Origin: Phenylobacterium sp.
GTDB taxonomy: Bacteria > Pseudomonadota > Alphaproteobacteria > Caulobacterales > Caulobacteraceae
Direction of reading: 5' to 3'
NCBI RefSeq assembly: GCF_030697925.1
Contig: NZ_JAUYOJ010000215.1
Coordinates: forward strand, 26,918-90,917
DNA: 64,000 nt
Part shown: one piece after another, positions 53,246-62,880 of the stretch
Numbering within the stretch: the stretch's first letter is position 1
Layout: every line of letters starts with the position of its first letter
The notes under the pieces: model-generated
The model's input: only the letters and a program-made list of their open reading frames with translations
Databases searched by the model: none
What the model was told of the DNA's origin: nothing
Translations under genes and position numbers: made by a program

Positions 53246-54445
53246 TCAGAGGGCCAGGCCTCGCAGCGCCGTCATCAGGCAGCCGTACGTGATGCGCTCC
53301 TGCTCCAGGCGGACGTGGTCGCCGTATCGGTTCAGCTTCAAATCCTCGAATAGCCGACGCTCAGCCTCGGACAGTCGCGGCAGTTCGCCGACAAACGGTC
53401 GCTCTTCCCGGACCCAGAGCGACCGGTGGGTGAGGAGCGTTGCTTCGTCCATCAACAGCGACTGCGCCGTCGGGAAATAGGCCCGCAGACGTGCCAACAT
53501 GGCGAAGCCGTGCGTGTCGATGTCGCCCCAATAGACGAGGCAAGACCGCCTGAGCCATTCGGCCTTCGCCAGCAGGTCCAGGCTATAGCCGAGTCCGAAC
53601 AGTACCACCGCCTCATCGACCGGTGGGAAGGCGAGCCCATTCACCTCGTTCTCTGTGATGAAGACGACCCGCGGATTCAGGTCGAGACGTGCGAACTCCT
53701 CCGCCGGCGTGCTGACGTCAGACAGCCCCGCGAACAAGGTTTGCCCGTCGAGAAGCCGGAAACGGACCGTCGCCGGTTTGTTGCGCAAGCCGTAGCGGCC
53801 TTCAAATGTGAAGGCGTTGCCGGGTGCCGTCTCGCTGGAGGGCGGCGACATGACGACATCCAGCAGCTCCGTGAGCAGACCCCGTCGGCCCTCTATGAAC
53901 TTCGTGTCGATTTGCGGGATGTCCACCTGCCGCAGGTACAGTCCGGACCTCGGGTTCTGTCGGAACCAGGCGAGAACCGCGAGGATGCGCGTCCAGTCCG
54001 CGGCGTGCTCCAGCGCCAGCAGGGGTTTCCGCGCGAGCCACGGCAGGAGTTCGGGGAAGGCTGTTGCTGTGGCGCGCGCGAGCGCGTCGAAACGCTTAGC
54101 GTCCGCCTGCTTTCGAATCAGCTGCAGAGCGTCCGCCTCGGTCGGCACCACGATCTCCGAAGGGAGACGATTGCGACCCAGTTGACGGTGTCGTACCTCG
54201 CGCCAGACGAGATCGAAACCGAAGCCGCGCGCGGTTCGGCTGGCCGCCTCCAGAGCGCGGACCCACGTCTGGGCGTCCCCGAAGCGTGCCGCCAGCGCCG
54301 AACTATCGGGGCCCCGCACGTGCATGCGGAGCGGGAAGATCGCCTCGCCAGTCACCTTTGCGGAGAGGATACGCCCCTTGAGCCAGAGCTTGAGGACCGA
54401 GGCCTCGACGTCCTCGGCGCACATCCAAGCATGGTCGATGGTCAT
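53246..54445 (-). CDS. jetD: Wadjet JetD, Toprim-type endonuclease subunit
   Basis: 399 residues with the DUF3322 N-terminal arm region (KLWLKGRILSAKVTGEAIFPLRMHVRGPDSSALAARF) and the DUF2220 Toprim nuclease domain: VVFITENEVNGLAFPP supplies the Glu and CLVYWGDIDTHGFAMLARLRAYF the D-x-D-x-H metal motif. In type I Wadjet JetD cuts circular plasmid DNA after the JetABC SMC motor has extruded it. Its start overlaps jetC by 4 nt (ATGA). All key acidic residues appear intact. Confidence 0.95.
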   Translation of the reverse strand: MTIDHAWMCAEDVEASVLKLWLKGRILSAKVTGEAIFPLRMHVRGPDSSALAARFGDAQTWVRALEAASRTARGFGFDLVWREVRHRQLGRNRLPSEIVVPTEADALQLIRKQADAKRFDALARATATAFPELLPWLARKPLLALEHAADWTRILAVLAWFRQNPRSGLYLRQVDIPQIDTKFIEGRRGLLTELLDVVMSPPSSETAPGNAFTFEGRYGLRNKPATVRFRLLDGQTLFAGLSDVSTPAEEFARLDLNPRVVFITENEVNGLAFPPVDEAVVLFGLGYSLDLLAKAEWLRRSCLVYWGDIDTHGFAMLARLRAYFPTAQSLLMDEATLLTHRSLWVREERPFVGELPRLSEAERRLFEDLKLNRYGDHVRLEQERITYGCLMTALRGLAL

Positions 54446-57400
54446 GCGGTGCGCAGCAGCCGTTCCTGCCGATATTCCTCGATCGATAGATTCCGCAGCA
54501 TGGAGCGCTTTCCGCCCTCATTGTGGACAAACCCGACGGCCGCGACGAACGGCTCGATGGTATGGATCTTCTGCAGGGGCGTGACGATGAGGAGCTGCAG
54601 GTCCAGCTCGCGGAACAGCTCCAGACCGTAGCGCGTGGATTCGTCGGAGCCGCGACCGAAGGCTTCGTCGATCAAGACAAAGTGGAACGAGCGCGACTGT
54701 GAGGCGCCGACCTCGAGACCGAACTGGTAGGCGAGGCTCGCGGCGAGCACCGTGTACGCCAGTTTCTCCTTCTGCCCTCCCGATTTCCCGCCGGAGTCCG
54801 CATAGTGCTCGAACTCGGTGTCGTCCTCGCGCCAACGCTCAGAGGCCGAGAACACAAACCAACTGCGCACATCGGTGACCTTGCGGCTCCAGCGCTTGTC
54901 GAGTTCCGCCGACCCTTCGCGGCCCCGGAAGCGTTCGATGATCCGCTTCACTTGGAGGAACTTGGCTTCGGAGTAGTCGCCATCATCCGATCCGGTGAGG
55001 GCGCCTTCGGTGCAGGCCCGTAGGTCCTGCTGAAAGTCCCGAATTTCGATGTCGCTGTTGGGCTCGGCTTCGAGGACGATGTAGCGGCCGGGATTGTAGG
55101 CGATGCCGCGCAGGGACTGGTTGATCCGGTCGATGCGCTCGCGGATCGTCTCGCGCTCGCGGGCGAGCTGCGACTGGAAGTTCGCCACTTCGCGGATCGT
55201 GTTCTCGTTCAGCAGGGCCTTGAAGCGCGCTTCGAACCGCGGAAGATCGTCAGTCCTAAGGGCGGCCAGCATGGTTCGATATTCGCCGCTCGCCTCGATC
55301 GCAGCATCCACGTCGCGGGTCTCGAGCGGATAGGTCGCCTTGTAGGCCTGCATGGCGCTAATGATCCGATCGCGCAGGCGCGCGATCCGGCGATCCTCAG
55401 TATCGATGTGAGTCTGCAGCCAGTCGCGAAGCTCGCGCTCGCGGGCGTCGCAGTTCTCGATCGTGAGTTTATGGTCGCCCAGCGCTTCTGTCCGGAGACC
55501 ATCCAGACGTGGGAAGACGACCTCCTGAAGATGTGCCGTGGCGACAGCCGCCTCCTCGCTCACGATCCTAAGCAGCTCGCCGTCCACACGACGACGTTCC
55601 TCGATCCGCGCCTGCTCGGCGATCGCGCCCTGGTGGCGCGTCGTGATCGCCTGGATCTCCTGCTCGATCTCGCTGAGCTTCGCCGTTAGGGTCTTGAGCG
55701 CGTCCGACCCCTCCTGCAGTTGCCGGCGCTCCTGCGCGAGCTTGTCGATGTTGATCGCGATAGGACGCCAGTCCAGCTCGGCGAAATCGTTGAACACCGA
55801 CAACTGGCTCAGGTTGTTGAGCCTGTCGGCCAAAGCACGCCTCTTGGTCGTCAGCTGCGCAATCAGGGCCGCGATGGCGGCGGAGCGCTGTTCGAGATCG
55901 CCGATCTTCTTTGTCAGGGCCGCGATCTTGGCTTGGTTCGACCAGCCGAGGACGTAACGTGTGCGATCGTCCAGACGATGCCGATCGTCCTTCTCGTGAC
56001 GTTCACCGTTGGCCTTCAACTGCCCAGTCCGCGTTAAGGCGCGCTCTTCCCGCCGGAATTGTTCCATCGTCGCGCAACAGGCGTAGTCGAAACGCCGCGA
56101 GAGCTCCGCCTCGAGCCATCCGTAGAATCCGGAGTCCGACTTGAGGGCCAGCTTCCGAACCAGCGAGAATTGATGAAGATGCGTGGTGACCGGACGCCGT
56201 TCCCGTACTCGGAAGTAGACCAGCCTGTCGCCGATATGAGTCTGATCGACCCAGTCCGCTACGTCTGCGTAAGCGTCGTCGGGCACGAGCAGGGACAGCG
56301 CGAAGCCGTGCAACACCCTCTCAGCCGCGCCTTCCCACGCGCGTTCTTCCGGCCGGACCTCGATCAACTCCCCGACGAAGGGAAGGTCAGTCTCGTCCAG
56401 GTCCAGAGCGAGGCAGAGCTCTTCTCGGATCTTCAGGGTTCGGCCCGGAATGTTGGAGCGGCGACGCCGCAGTGACTCCACTTCACCGGATAACTCCTCG
56501 TGCTCCTCCTTGAGCTTTCGGAACTCGATCTGCTTTTCGGTCAAGGCATTCTGGACGTCCGCTTCCTGCTCGTGGATGGCGGTCGTTTCGCTGTCGAGCT
56601 GCCGTCGGTTCGAGATGAAGGCGTCAACATCCTTGGCATCCGGCAGCCCGGCCGCCTTGGCAAGCTCTCCATATCGGTCCGCGCGCTTCGACCGTTCGTC
56701 GCGGGAGCGCGTCTGACGCTCGATCTCCACGCGCAGTGCTTCGATGTGGTCGCCGCCGTTTTCGCCAATGGCGCGCTTGACCTCGTCTCTTTGCGCCTCC
56801 TGATCGTTCAGCCGGGTTACAAGCCCCTGGCCACGGGCGATCGTGCGCTCCAGCTCGGCCTCTAGGTTCTCAAGCCGTGCACGCAACAGCCCGGCCTTGA
56901 GCCCGGAGAAGTACGGTCGCAGAGCGTCACGCGCGTCGCGGCGGATGACGACCTCGGCGGTCAGCTTCTCGAATTGGTCGCAGTCGTCGGCGAGCGGCCC
57001 CAGCTTTTCGATCTGGTCCTTGGCCTTCAAGACGGCTTCGTGCGCTCGGTGCAAATCCTGGAAGTGAGCGATGAGCGCGTCGATCCGGGGTTCGACGTCG
57101 AAAGGCTCAAGCATGTGCTGGCGTACGAAGTCGGTGAGGTTGCCAACGGCCTTCATGGAGACCGTTTGGTGAAAGAGGTCGAGCGCCTGATCGCTCTGAA
57201 TTCCGAACCGGCGCCGAAAGGCTGCGCCATATGGCGGGAAGCTGTCGTGGACTTCCACGGAGGGCATAGACCGCAGCTGCTTCTTCAGGGCAGCGACATC
57301 GCCGCCGAAGTCTTGGAAGTGCTCGGCGATCGAGAGCGGCCGGTCGGCGACGACATAGAAGCGCGATGGCTGTCCGTGGGGTTCTCGAAACCAGAAGACC

Positions 57401-57813
57401 TGCGCCAAGGTGACATCCTGGTCGAACGCCTCGTTGCGGAAGCGTCCGAGGATGACAGCGTAGGTCTTGTGATCGCGAAGCCCCACCGGCTTAGCGGAAT
57501 AGCCCGCGTCGCCGCGCTCGGACTTGAAATGGCCGAGGACATATGACCGGAGATCACGCTCGCGGGCCTCGGCCCCCGCCGCCTTGTTGTAGGCAATCTT
57601 CTGCGCCGGCACGAGCAGCGTCGTGACCGCGTCGACCAGGGTCGACTTGCCCGAGCCGATGTCGCCGGTCAGCAGGGTGTTCTCGCCGTTCACGTCGAGG
57701 CCCCAGACGCTGCCGTGGAACGTCCCCCAGTTCAGGACCTCGCATCTCTGCAGGCGCATGCCCGTGCGGGCGCGTTCGGGGGTAACGACGACGATGGCTG
57801 GAGCCTCGGTCAT
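54442..57813 (-). CDS. jetC: Wadjet JetC, SMC/MukB-like ATPase
   Basis: 1123 residues from ATG 57813 (MTEAPAIVVVTPERARTG), which overlaps the jetB stop; the track start 57888 extends into jetB. Walker A GDIGSGKST (50-58), long charged coiled coils (about 300-470 and 690-960) around a hinge, and a C-terminal head with the ABC signature SGGQKEKLAYTVLAA and Walker B FHFVLIDEAFGRG. It is the loop-extruding motor of the complex that senses circular plasmid DNA. Normal length for the family. Confidence 0.95.
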   Translation of the reverse strand: MTEAPAIVVVTPERARTGMRLQRCEVLNWGTFHGSVWGLDVNGENTLLTGDIGSGKSTLVDAVTTLLVPAQKIAYNKAAGAEARERDLRSYVLGHFKSERGDAGYSAKPVGLRDHKTYAVILGRFRNEAFDQDVTLAQVFWFREPHGQPSRFYVVADRPLSIAEHFQDFGGDVAALKKQLRSMPSVEVHDSFPPYGAAFRRRFGIQSDQALDLFHQTVSMKAVGNLTDFVRQHMLEPFDVEPRIDALIAHFQDLHRAHEAVLKAKDQIEKLGPLADDCDQFEKLTAEVVIRRDARDALRPYFSGLKAGLLRARLENLEAELERTIARGQGLVTRLNDQEAQRDEVKRAIGENGGDHIEALRVEIERQTRSRDERSKRADRYGELAKAAGLPDAKDVDAFISNRRQLDSETTAIHEQEADVQNALTEKQIEFRKLKEEHEELSGEVESLRRRRSNIPGRTLKIREELCLALDLDETDLPFVGELIEVRPEERAWEGAAERVLHGFALSLLVPDDAYADVADWVDQTHIGDRLVYFRVRERRPVTTHLHQFSLVRKLALKSDSGFYGWLEAELSRRFDYACCATMEQFRREERALTRTGQLKANGERHEKDDRHRLDDRTRYVLGWSNQAKIAALTKKIGDLEQRSAAIAALIAQLTTKRRALADRLNNLSQLSVFNDFAELDWRPIAINIDKLAQERRQLQEGSDALKTLTAKLSEIEQEIQAITTRHQGAIAEQARIEERRRVDGELLRIVSEEAAVATAHLQEVVFPRLDGLRTEALGDHKLTIENCDARERELRDWLQTHIDTEDRRIARLRDRIISAMQAYKATYPLETRDVDAAIEASGEYRTMLAALRTDDLPRFEARFKALLNENTIREVANFQSQLARERETIRERIDRINQSLRGIAYNPGRYIVLEAEPNSDIEIRDFQQDLRACTEGALTGSDDGDYSEAKFLQVKRIIERFRGREGSAELDKRWSRKVTDVRSWFVFSASERWREDDTEFEHYADSGGKSGGQKEKLAYTVLAASLAYQFGLEVGASQSRSFHFVLIDEAFGRGSDESTRYGLELFRELDLQLLIVTPLQKIHTIEPFVAAVGFVHNEGGKRSMLRNLSIEEYRQERLLRTA

Positions 57814-58412
57814 GCCTCTTCCGCCTCTCCGAGGCCTGCTCCATGCCGTCGATAAGCTTCCAGACGCTCGTTGTAATCGCTCAGCCACTGGGCATCCACG
57901 AACGCCTTCAGGATCCGCTGCACCTCATACAGCTCCTCGGTCGCGCGCATGCGGCGGAGGAACCCCATCTCCACGGCGCGGGCGATATGGCCGTCAATCC
58001 GAGTCCGCAGGCGTGCTTCATTGGTCGTGTCGGGCAGAAAGAGCCGCATCATTTCGAGGATGTCTTCCGGCCGGAGAACTAGTCGGGCATCGGCGCTGCT
58101 GGCGTCGAACTCCGCGAGCTTTTTCCGCAGTAGCGCCAATAGCAGGCTAACCCCGAAGCCGAGTTGGCGCCGCGGAACTAAGCGGGGGACGGCTTCGGCT
58201 TCCTCGGCGTCGTCGCGCTGGCGCAGATAGGCGAAGCCTTCCGCTTCATCGAGTACCAACTCCAGCCCGAGGACGCGCACGTACTCGCGGACGCGAGCCT
58301 GCAAACTAAGGACGTGCTGCCAGAGGGCGGGATCATCATCACGGTTCGTGACGCCTTTGAAGAGCGTGACCGTGACTACGGAGAACGGATCGGTGACGAC
58401 CTGACTGTTCAT
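57810..58412 (-). CDS. jetB: Wadjet JetB, DUF4194 (kite-like) subunit
   Basis: 200 residues: VVTVTLFKGVTNRDDDPALWQHVLSLQARVREYVRVLGLELVLDEAEGFAYLRQRD is the DUF4194 winged-helix start, followed by VPRLVPRRQLGFGVSLLLALLRKKLAEFDA and a C-terminal YEVQRILKAFVDAQWL helix. It corresponds to MukE/ScpB-like kite proteins that bridge JetA and JetC. Four nt separate it from the jetA stop. Confidence 0.93.
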   Translation of the reverse strand: MNSQVVTDPFSVVTVTLFKGVTNRDDDPALWQHVLSLQARVREYVRVLGLELVLDEAEGFAYLRQRDDAEEAEAVPRLVPRRQLGFGVSLLLALLRKKLAEFDASSADARLVLRPEDILEMMRLFLPDTTNEARLRTRIDGHIARAVEMGFLRRMRATEELYEVQRILKAFVDAQWLSDYNERLEAYRRHGAGLGEAEEA

Positions 58413-58416
58413 CGCT

Positions 58417-59880
58417 CTAGGACACCGCTTCCATCATCTGGGCCGGGCGCTTGAAGACGACGACGGGCATGAAGGCACGGCGGGTGGCGCCGGCGTCGTC
58501 GACCCAGGAGATGGCCACGCGTCGGCCGGCGTCAATCAGGGCGTCAGCGTCGTCAGCCGCCAGACTCAGGTAGGCGATCAGCTCCGCCAAGCCCTGTTCC
58601 AGCGGTTGGGCTTCGATCAGTTCCTCCAGCGACACTTGGCTGTGGGATTGCAGAAGGCGCCGGATCGCCTGCATCAGCCGCGCTTTGTCGACGTGGGTGG
58701 TGGCGAAGAGCGCGTCCAACGCGTTCAGGTCAAATTCGTCGTCGAGAACATCCACCTCGATCTGCGTCTTCTCAGGGGGTGTGAACAGGGGGCGGTCCAT
58801 CGCCAATCCGATCCGCGGCGCAGGTTCATCGAGCGGCATCAGCTCCCCGCTGGGCGCATTGGCACGGATGGCGAGGGCGTTCTGCTCAAGCTGGCGAATG
58901 AGATCCATGATGCGGCGGTTCTCGAGCCAAGCCTGGTCATCAAGGTAGCGCCGCAACTGTTCTGAAAGCCGTGCAACCGTCCTCTGCGCGACCTCGCCGG
59001 CCTCGAGCCAATCGTAGTGGATGCGCAGCAGCCTGCCGTCAGGCTCGAGCGCCTGGATAGCTTCCATCGCGAACGCGGTTTCCAGCAGCGCCGAGAGCTC
59101 CTCCTGGCGGGCCGGAGACATAAGCAGGTCCCAAAAGGCCCTGAAGCTCTTGCCCTGATCTGAGTCGGCGATGAGGTCGCGCTGGCCAAACACTTCTTCA
59201 AGCAGTCCAGCCTTGCCGCCCTCCCAGGTGGCGATGCGCTCTCGGACCTCCCGGTCAAGAATGCGGAAGTTCTGTTCCACTTCGCGGAAGTCCGACAGCA
59301 ATCCGCGCGCCGTGCCGGCGATCTGCATGAAGCGTTCCCGGATCTGTGTGGCGTCGAGAACCTCCATGTGTCCTTTCTGGATGTCCCGGATTTCGCGGTC
59401 GATCTCGGCCTTCCGCTTCTGCAGCTCCGAGATGCGCACACCGGGATCGGATTGCGCCCGTTCGACGAGCTGCCTGAGCAGGTCGAACACGGTCATCATT
59501 CGGGACTCGGTTCCGACAAACTGCCGCGCTTGCAATCCCGTGAGCCACTCCAGCGCCTTTTCCGTTGCAGGTGTAATGTCGAAGGAGGGCTCGTCGACGG
59601 CCCCGGCGTAGTACTTGCGAAGCCAGCCGTGTTCGTCGGAAGCCCAGTCGTCGAGGTACCCGCTCGCGGATTTGGGAAAGGCCTCGTCGCTGGCCTGGGC
59701 CCGCAATTTATAAAGATGATCGTCCAGCTTCGAGGCGAGCTCTGACTGGAGATGGGTACGGATGTTGGGGCGGATGAACGCGTCTTGCAGGAAACTCGCA
59801 ATCAGCGGCGCGTGAGCGGCCGTAAGCAGCCGCCAAGCCGGATTCATGCGCCGGAGCGCTTCAAGGGTTTGGTAGTCCAT
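58417..59880 (-). CDS. jetA: Wadjet JetA, DUF3375 (kleisin-like) subunit
   Basis: I use ATG 59880 (MDYQTLEALRRMNPAWRLLTAAHAPLI), where DUF3375 similarity begins; 59898 or 59940 are alternatives, giving 487-507 residues. The FIRPNIRTHLQSELASKLDDHLY and YLDDWASDEHGWLRKYY blocks, a long coiled middle (RKAEIDREIRDIQKGHMEVLDATQIRERFMQIAGTARGLLSDFREVEQNFR) and the C-terminal winged helix are as expected. First gene of the jetABCD operon; the promoter must lie in 59881-60200. Confidence 0.93.
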   Translation of the reverse strand: MDYQTLEALRRMNPAWRLLTAAHAPLIASFLQDAFIRPNIRTHLQSELASKLDDHLYKLRAQASDEAFPKSASGYLDDWASDEHGWLRKYYAGAVDEPSFDITPATEKALEWLTGLQARQFVGTESRMMTVFDLLRQLVERAQSDPGVRISELQKRKAEIDREIRDIQKGHMEVLDATQIRERFMQIAGTARGLLSDFREVEQNFRILDREVRERIATWEGGKAGLLEEVFGQRDLIADSDQGKSFRAFWDLLMSPARQEELSALLETAFAMEAIQALEPDGRLLRIHYDWLEAGEVAQRTVARLSEQLRRYLDDQAWLENRRIMDLIRQLEQNALAIRANAPSGELMPLDEPAPRIGLAMDRPLFTPPEKTQIEVDVLDDEFDLNALDALFATTHVDKARLMQAIRRLLQSHSQVSLEELIEAQPLEQGLAELIAYLSLAADDADALIDAGRRVAISWVDDAGATRRAFMPVVVFKRPAQMMEAVS

Positions 59881-60088
59881 CGCGACCAATCCCGCCATAC
59901 GGCTACGCCAAATGCGGTCGCAGCTGTCGCCAAGCTGCACGATAGGACGTTCTTGTATCGTTCGACAATCAGGACGCGATCATCACCGTGCAGAGGTTCT
60001 CGATCTCGCGAGATGACTTTCAGAAACGCACGAACCCGGCCCAAACGCCTTTGAACACCGGCGCATCGTTGGCCGCTACCCCCACCAC

Positions 60089-60121
60089 CGTAGGGATACG
60101 TCCGCAAGACGCGTCCCTACG
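60089..60121. repeat. hairpin upstream of jetA
   Basis: CGTAGGGATACGTC-CGCAA-GACGCGTCCCTACG: 14-nt arms with two mismatches and a 5-nt loop. A related CGTAGGGACGCGTT occurs at 16329-16342, so it may be a dispersed small repeat. Confidence 0.55.
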
Positions 60122-60211
60122 ACTAGACGACAGGCCTACACAGGTCCTGCACAGCCAATTGCATCTTGAATTTCATCAATTGATTCAGTAGGATATCTGC
60201 TCCAGATCTCC

Positions 60212-60270
60212 CCTTGCGGGAGAAGGTGGCCTTGCGGAGCAAGGTCGGATGAGGGGTCTCTCAGACCTCG
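60212..60270 (+). repeat. 59-nt dispersed repeat, copy 1
   Basis: Exactly identical, in inverse orientation, to 62881-62939. Contains the smaller inverted elements CCTTGCGG/CCTTGCGGAGCAAGG. Both copies are followed by a GGCGAAGCCAA sequence and then a long hairpin, so the unit is composite and REP-like. The 639-nt gap 59881-60519 otherwise holds only the jetA promoter region and these repeats. Confidence 0.8.
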
Positions 60271-60294
60271 CCGGCTAGATCGGCGAAGCCAATT

Positions 60295-60381
60295 GGACAC
60301 GAAGGACGCGAAGATCGCGAAGAAGCCGAACACCCGGGGCCGCGCCACGGGCCCTTTGTGGCCTTCGCGTCCTTCGTGTCC
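60295..60381. repeat. long hairpin 1 (19-bp perfect arms)
   Basis: GGACACGAAGGACGCGAAG at 60295-60313 and its exact reverse complement at 60363-60381, separated by 49 nt. Same arm family as the hairpin at 61386-61446. Confidence 0.8.
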
Positions 60382-60519
60382 CTATCTCTTCCAAGAGTCG
60401 CGGCTGCGCCACCGCCAACCGGATAGGGCTATCGCCCCCCCATCCGACCCCACCCGCCCCAGATCAAAACACGAACGACCCTCTCGCAATCCGCCCCCGA
60501 TTTCGCTAAATCCCCCCAC

Positions 60520-61299
60520 ATGACGCCCAAGCACATCGACTTCGAAGGCATCGAGAACTTCCGCGACTTCGGGGGTTACGCCACCGCCTGCGGCCGGGGC
60601 CTGAAGGCCGGGCGGCTGTTCCGGTCCGCCAACCACGCCTACGCCACCGACGAGGACCTCGCCAAGCTGCGCGACCTGGGCGTGGAGGTGATCGTCGACC
60701 TGCGGCGTCGGCGAGAGCGGGAGCGGGAGGTGTCGCGGCGCTGGGACGGGTTCTCCGGCACGGTGATCGAGAACGACATCGAGGGCACCTATGCCGACTG
60801 GCAGGAGGCCATGGCCCAGGCCGACAGCATCGACGCGGCCTGGTTCTACAATGACAGCCTGACCTATTACCGCCGCGCGCCGCACGAGCCGCGCCACGTC
60901 GACCTGTACGCGCGCTATTTCCAGGCCCTGGCCGAGACCGACGGGGCGCTGGTCGTCCACTGCGCGGCGGGCAAGGACCGCACGGGGCTGATCTGCGCCT
61001 TCACCCACCACATCGCCGGCGTGCATCGCGACGACACCCTGGCCGACTACCTCGCCACCAATGACGAGGCGCGGATGGCGCGGAAGACCGGCTTCCTGGG
61101 GCCGTGGCTCAAGGACCTCACCGGACACACGGTGGACAACACGGCCCTGCGCCGGGCGGTCAGCGTCGACGAGGCCTATCTGGCCGAGGCGCTGAAGGTG
61201 ATCGACGAGACCCACGGTTCGGTGGACCGCTACCTGGAAGAGGTGCTGGGGGTCGACGCCGCGCTGCGCGCCCGGATCGAGGCGCGGATCCTGGGTTAG
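60520..61299 (+). CDS. tyrosine-protein phosphatase (Y_phosphatase3 family)
   Basis: 259 residues. FEGIENFRDFGGYATACGRGLKAGRLFRSANHA at the N-terminus and the P-loop VVHCAAGKDRTGLICAF, with catalytic Cys near residue 148 followed by the K-D-R-T signature, define the family of bacterial DSP/PTP-like phosphatases that includes phosphoinositide- and protein-phosphotyrosine-active members. Cytoplasmic, no leader. Stands alone between two hairpin repeats. Physiological substrate unknown. Confidence 0.9.
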   Translation: MTPKHIDFEGIENFRDFGGYATACGRGLKAGRLFRSANHAYATDEDLAKLRDLGVEVIVDLRRRREREREVSRRWDGFSGTVIENDIEGTYADWQEAMAQADSIDAAWFYNDSLTYYRRAPHEPRHVDLYARYFQALAETDGALVVHCAAGKDRTGLICAFTHHIAGVHRDDTLADYLATNDEARMARKTGFLGPWLKDLTGHTVDNTALRRAVSVDEAYLAEALKVIDETHGSVDRYLEEVLGVDAALRARIEARILG

Positions 61300-61385
61300 G
61301 CTCGCAAGCAGGAGTCAAAGTCCCCTCAGTCACCCGCGGTGACGGCTCCCCGCGAGAGGAAGCAACTTGAGGCGGCGAAGCCGGT

Positions 61386-61446
61386 GGACACAAAGGACGC
61401 GAAGACCGCCGCGCTTCTCTTCGCGTCCTTCGCGTCCTTTGTGTCC
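61386..61446. terminator. long hairpin 2 (19-bp perfect arms) after the phosphatase gene
   Basis: GGACACAAAGGACGCGAAG at 61386-61404 and its exact reverse complement at 61428-61446, 23-nt loop. It lies 87 nt after the phosphatase stop, is preceded by the same GGCGAAGCC tag as the other hairpins, and may terminate transcription, though no U-run follows. Confidence 0.55.
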
Positions 61447-61553
61447 GCCTCTTCCGGGGATTTCGGCTTCGCCGATTAAGATCCTCACCAGCGGGCGGGC
61501 TGACAGCGGGCGCGCCATCGCCTAATCGTCCCCGCAACAAGAAGGGGACCATC

Positions 61554-62726
61554 ATGCAGAGCTTCCAGCCGCCGCGGCGCATCCTGATGGGCCCGGGCCC
61601 CTCCGACGTCAGCCCCCGCGTGCTGGCGGCGCTGGGCCGGCCGACCATCGGCCACCTGGACCCGGCGTTCCAGGACCTGATGGAGGAGATCAAGGAGGCG
61701 CTGTCGCGGCTGTTCAACGCGCCCGGCTATGCCTGCGTGCCGCTGCCGGCGCCAGGAACGGCGGGGATGGAAGCGGCGATCATGAACCTGCTGGAGCCGG
61801 GCGACCGGGCGGTGATCGCCGTCAACGGCGCTTTCGGCGGCCGCATGGTCGACATGGCCGACCGGGCCGGGGCCGAGGTGGTCAAGGTCGAGTTCGAATG
61901 GGGCAAGCCGGTGGATCCGGCGGCGGTGGAAGAGGCGCTGAAGGCGGCGGGGAAGGTGAAGGTCCTGGCCTTCGTCCACGCCGAGACCTCCACCGGGGCG
62001 CGGTCGGACCCCGCCAGCCTCTGCGCCCTGGCGCGGAAATACGGGGCGCTCTCCATCGTCGACTGCGTGACCTCGCTGGGCGGGATCGTGGTGGACGCTG
62101 CGGCCTGGGACGCCGACGTGATCTATTCGGGCACCCAGAAGTGCCTGTCGGCGCCTCCGGGGCTGTCGCCGATTTGCCTGTCGCCGCGGGCCCAGGCGGC
62201 GATCGCGGCGCGGACCACCAAGGTCCGCAACTGGCTCTGCGACTTCAACCTGCTGATGAGCTACTGGGGCGGCGAGGGCGGCCGGACCTATCACCACACG
62301 GCCCCGATCAACGCGCTTTACGGCCTGCACGAGAGCCTGGTGGCCCTGTTCGAGGAGGGTCAGCAGGCGGTGCTGGTCCGCCACGCCCGCACCCACGAGG
62401 CGCTGGCCGCCGGGATCGAGGCGGCGGGGCTGAAATACCTGGTCGATGAGCCGCACCGGCTGCCGCAGCTCAATGCGGTGATCGTGCCGGATGGGGTCGA
62501 TGAGGCGGCGGTGCGGGCCTATGTGCTGGCCAAGTGGGACCTGGAGCTGGGGGCAGGGCTGGGTCCGCTCAAGGGCAAGGTCTGGCGCATCGGCCTGATG
62601 GGCGCCTCGGCGACGCCCTGGCACGTGCGGCTGTGCTTGACGGCGCTGTGCGAGGCCCTGGCGGCGCAAGGCTTCGCGGCCGACGCCAAGGCGGCGCTCG
62701 CGGCGGCGGACAAGAGGCTGGGCTAG
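61554..62726 (+). CDS. class V aminotransferase (alanine-glyoxylate/serine-pyruvate type)
   Basis: 390 residues, PLP-dependent: ILMGPGPSDVSPRVLAALGRPTIGHLDPAF at the N-terminus and VIYSGTQKCLSAPPGLSPICLS with the Schiff-base Lys196 are diagnostic of the AGXT/SgaA group. Likely converts glyoxylate (or hydroxypyruvate) to glycine (or serine) with alanine or serine as donor. RBS AAGAAGGGGA precedes the ATG. Monocistronic, flanked by long hairpins. Confidence 0.92.
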   Translation: MQSFQPPRRILMGPGPSDVSPRVLAALGRPTIGHLDPAFQDLMEEIKEALSRLFNAPGYACVPLPAPGTAGMEAAIMNLLEPGDRAVIAVNGAFGGRMVDMADRAGAEVVKVEFEWGKPVDPAAVEEALKAAGKVKVLAFVHAETSTGARSDPASLCALARKYGALSIVDCVTSLGGIVVDAAAWDADVIYSGTQKCLSAPPGLSPICLSPRAQAAIAARTTKVRNWLCDFNLLMSYWGGEGGRTYHHTAPINALYGLHESLVALFEEGQQAVLVRHARTHEALAAGIEAAGLKYLVDEPHRLPQLNAVIVPDGVDEAAVRAYVLAKWDLELGAGLGPLKGKVWRIGLMGASATPWHVRLCLTALCEALAAQGFAADAKAALAAADKRLG

Positions 62727-62765
62727 AGCGTCGGGGGCGGCGCAGCCGCGACGTCCAAAAGGCAG

Positions 62766-62855
62766 GAACCACGAACCTCACGAACGACACGAACGGTCGG
62801 CTTCACGGCCTGTCGAGTTCGGCTCTGTTCGTGTCGTTCGTGAGGTTCGTGGTTC
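62766..62855. terminator. long hairpin 3 (29-bp perfect arms) after the aminotransferase gene
   Basis: Arms 62766-62794 and 62827-62855 are exact reverse complements over 29 nt with a 32-nt loop; the arm is built of CACGAAC-type repeats (GAACCACGAACCTCACGAAC). It is 39 nt after the aminotransferase stop, so it may act as a factor-independent or RNA-stabilising 3' structure. Confidence 0.6.
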
Positions 62856-62880
62856 AATTTGGCTTCGCCACTCCAACCCG

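Noticed and set aside
60295-62855. Possible CRISPR array from the recurring CACGAAG-type units
   Set aside because: Units are inverted within hairpins, not directly repeated with regular spacers, and no cas gene is present.
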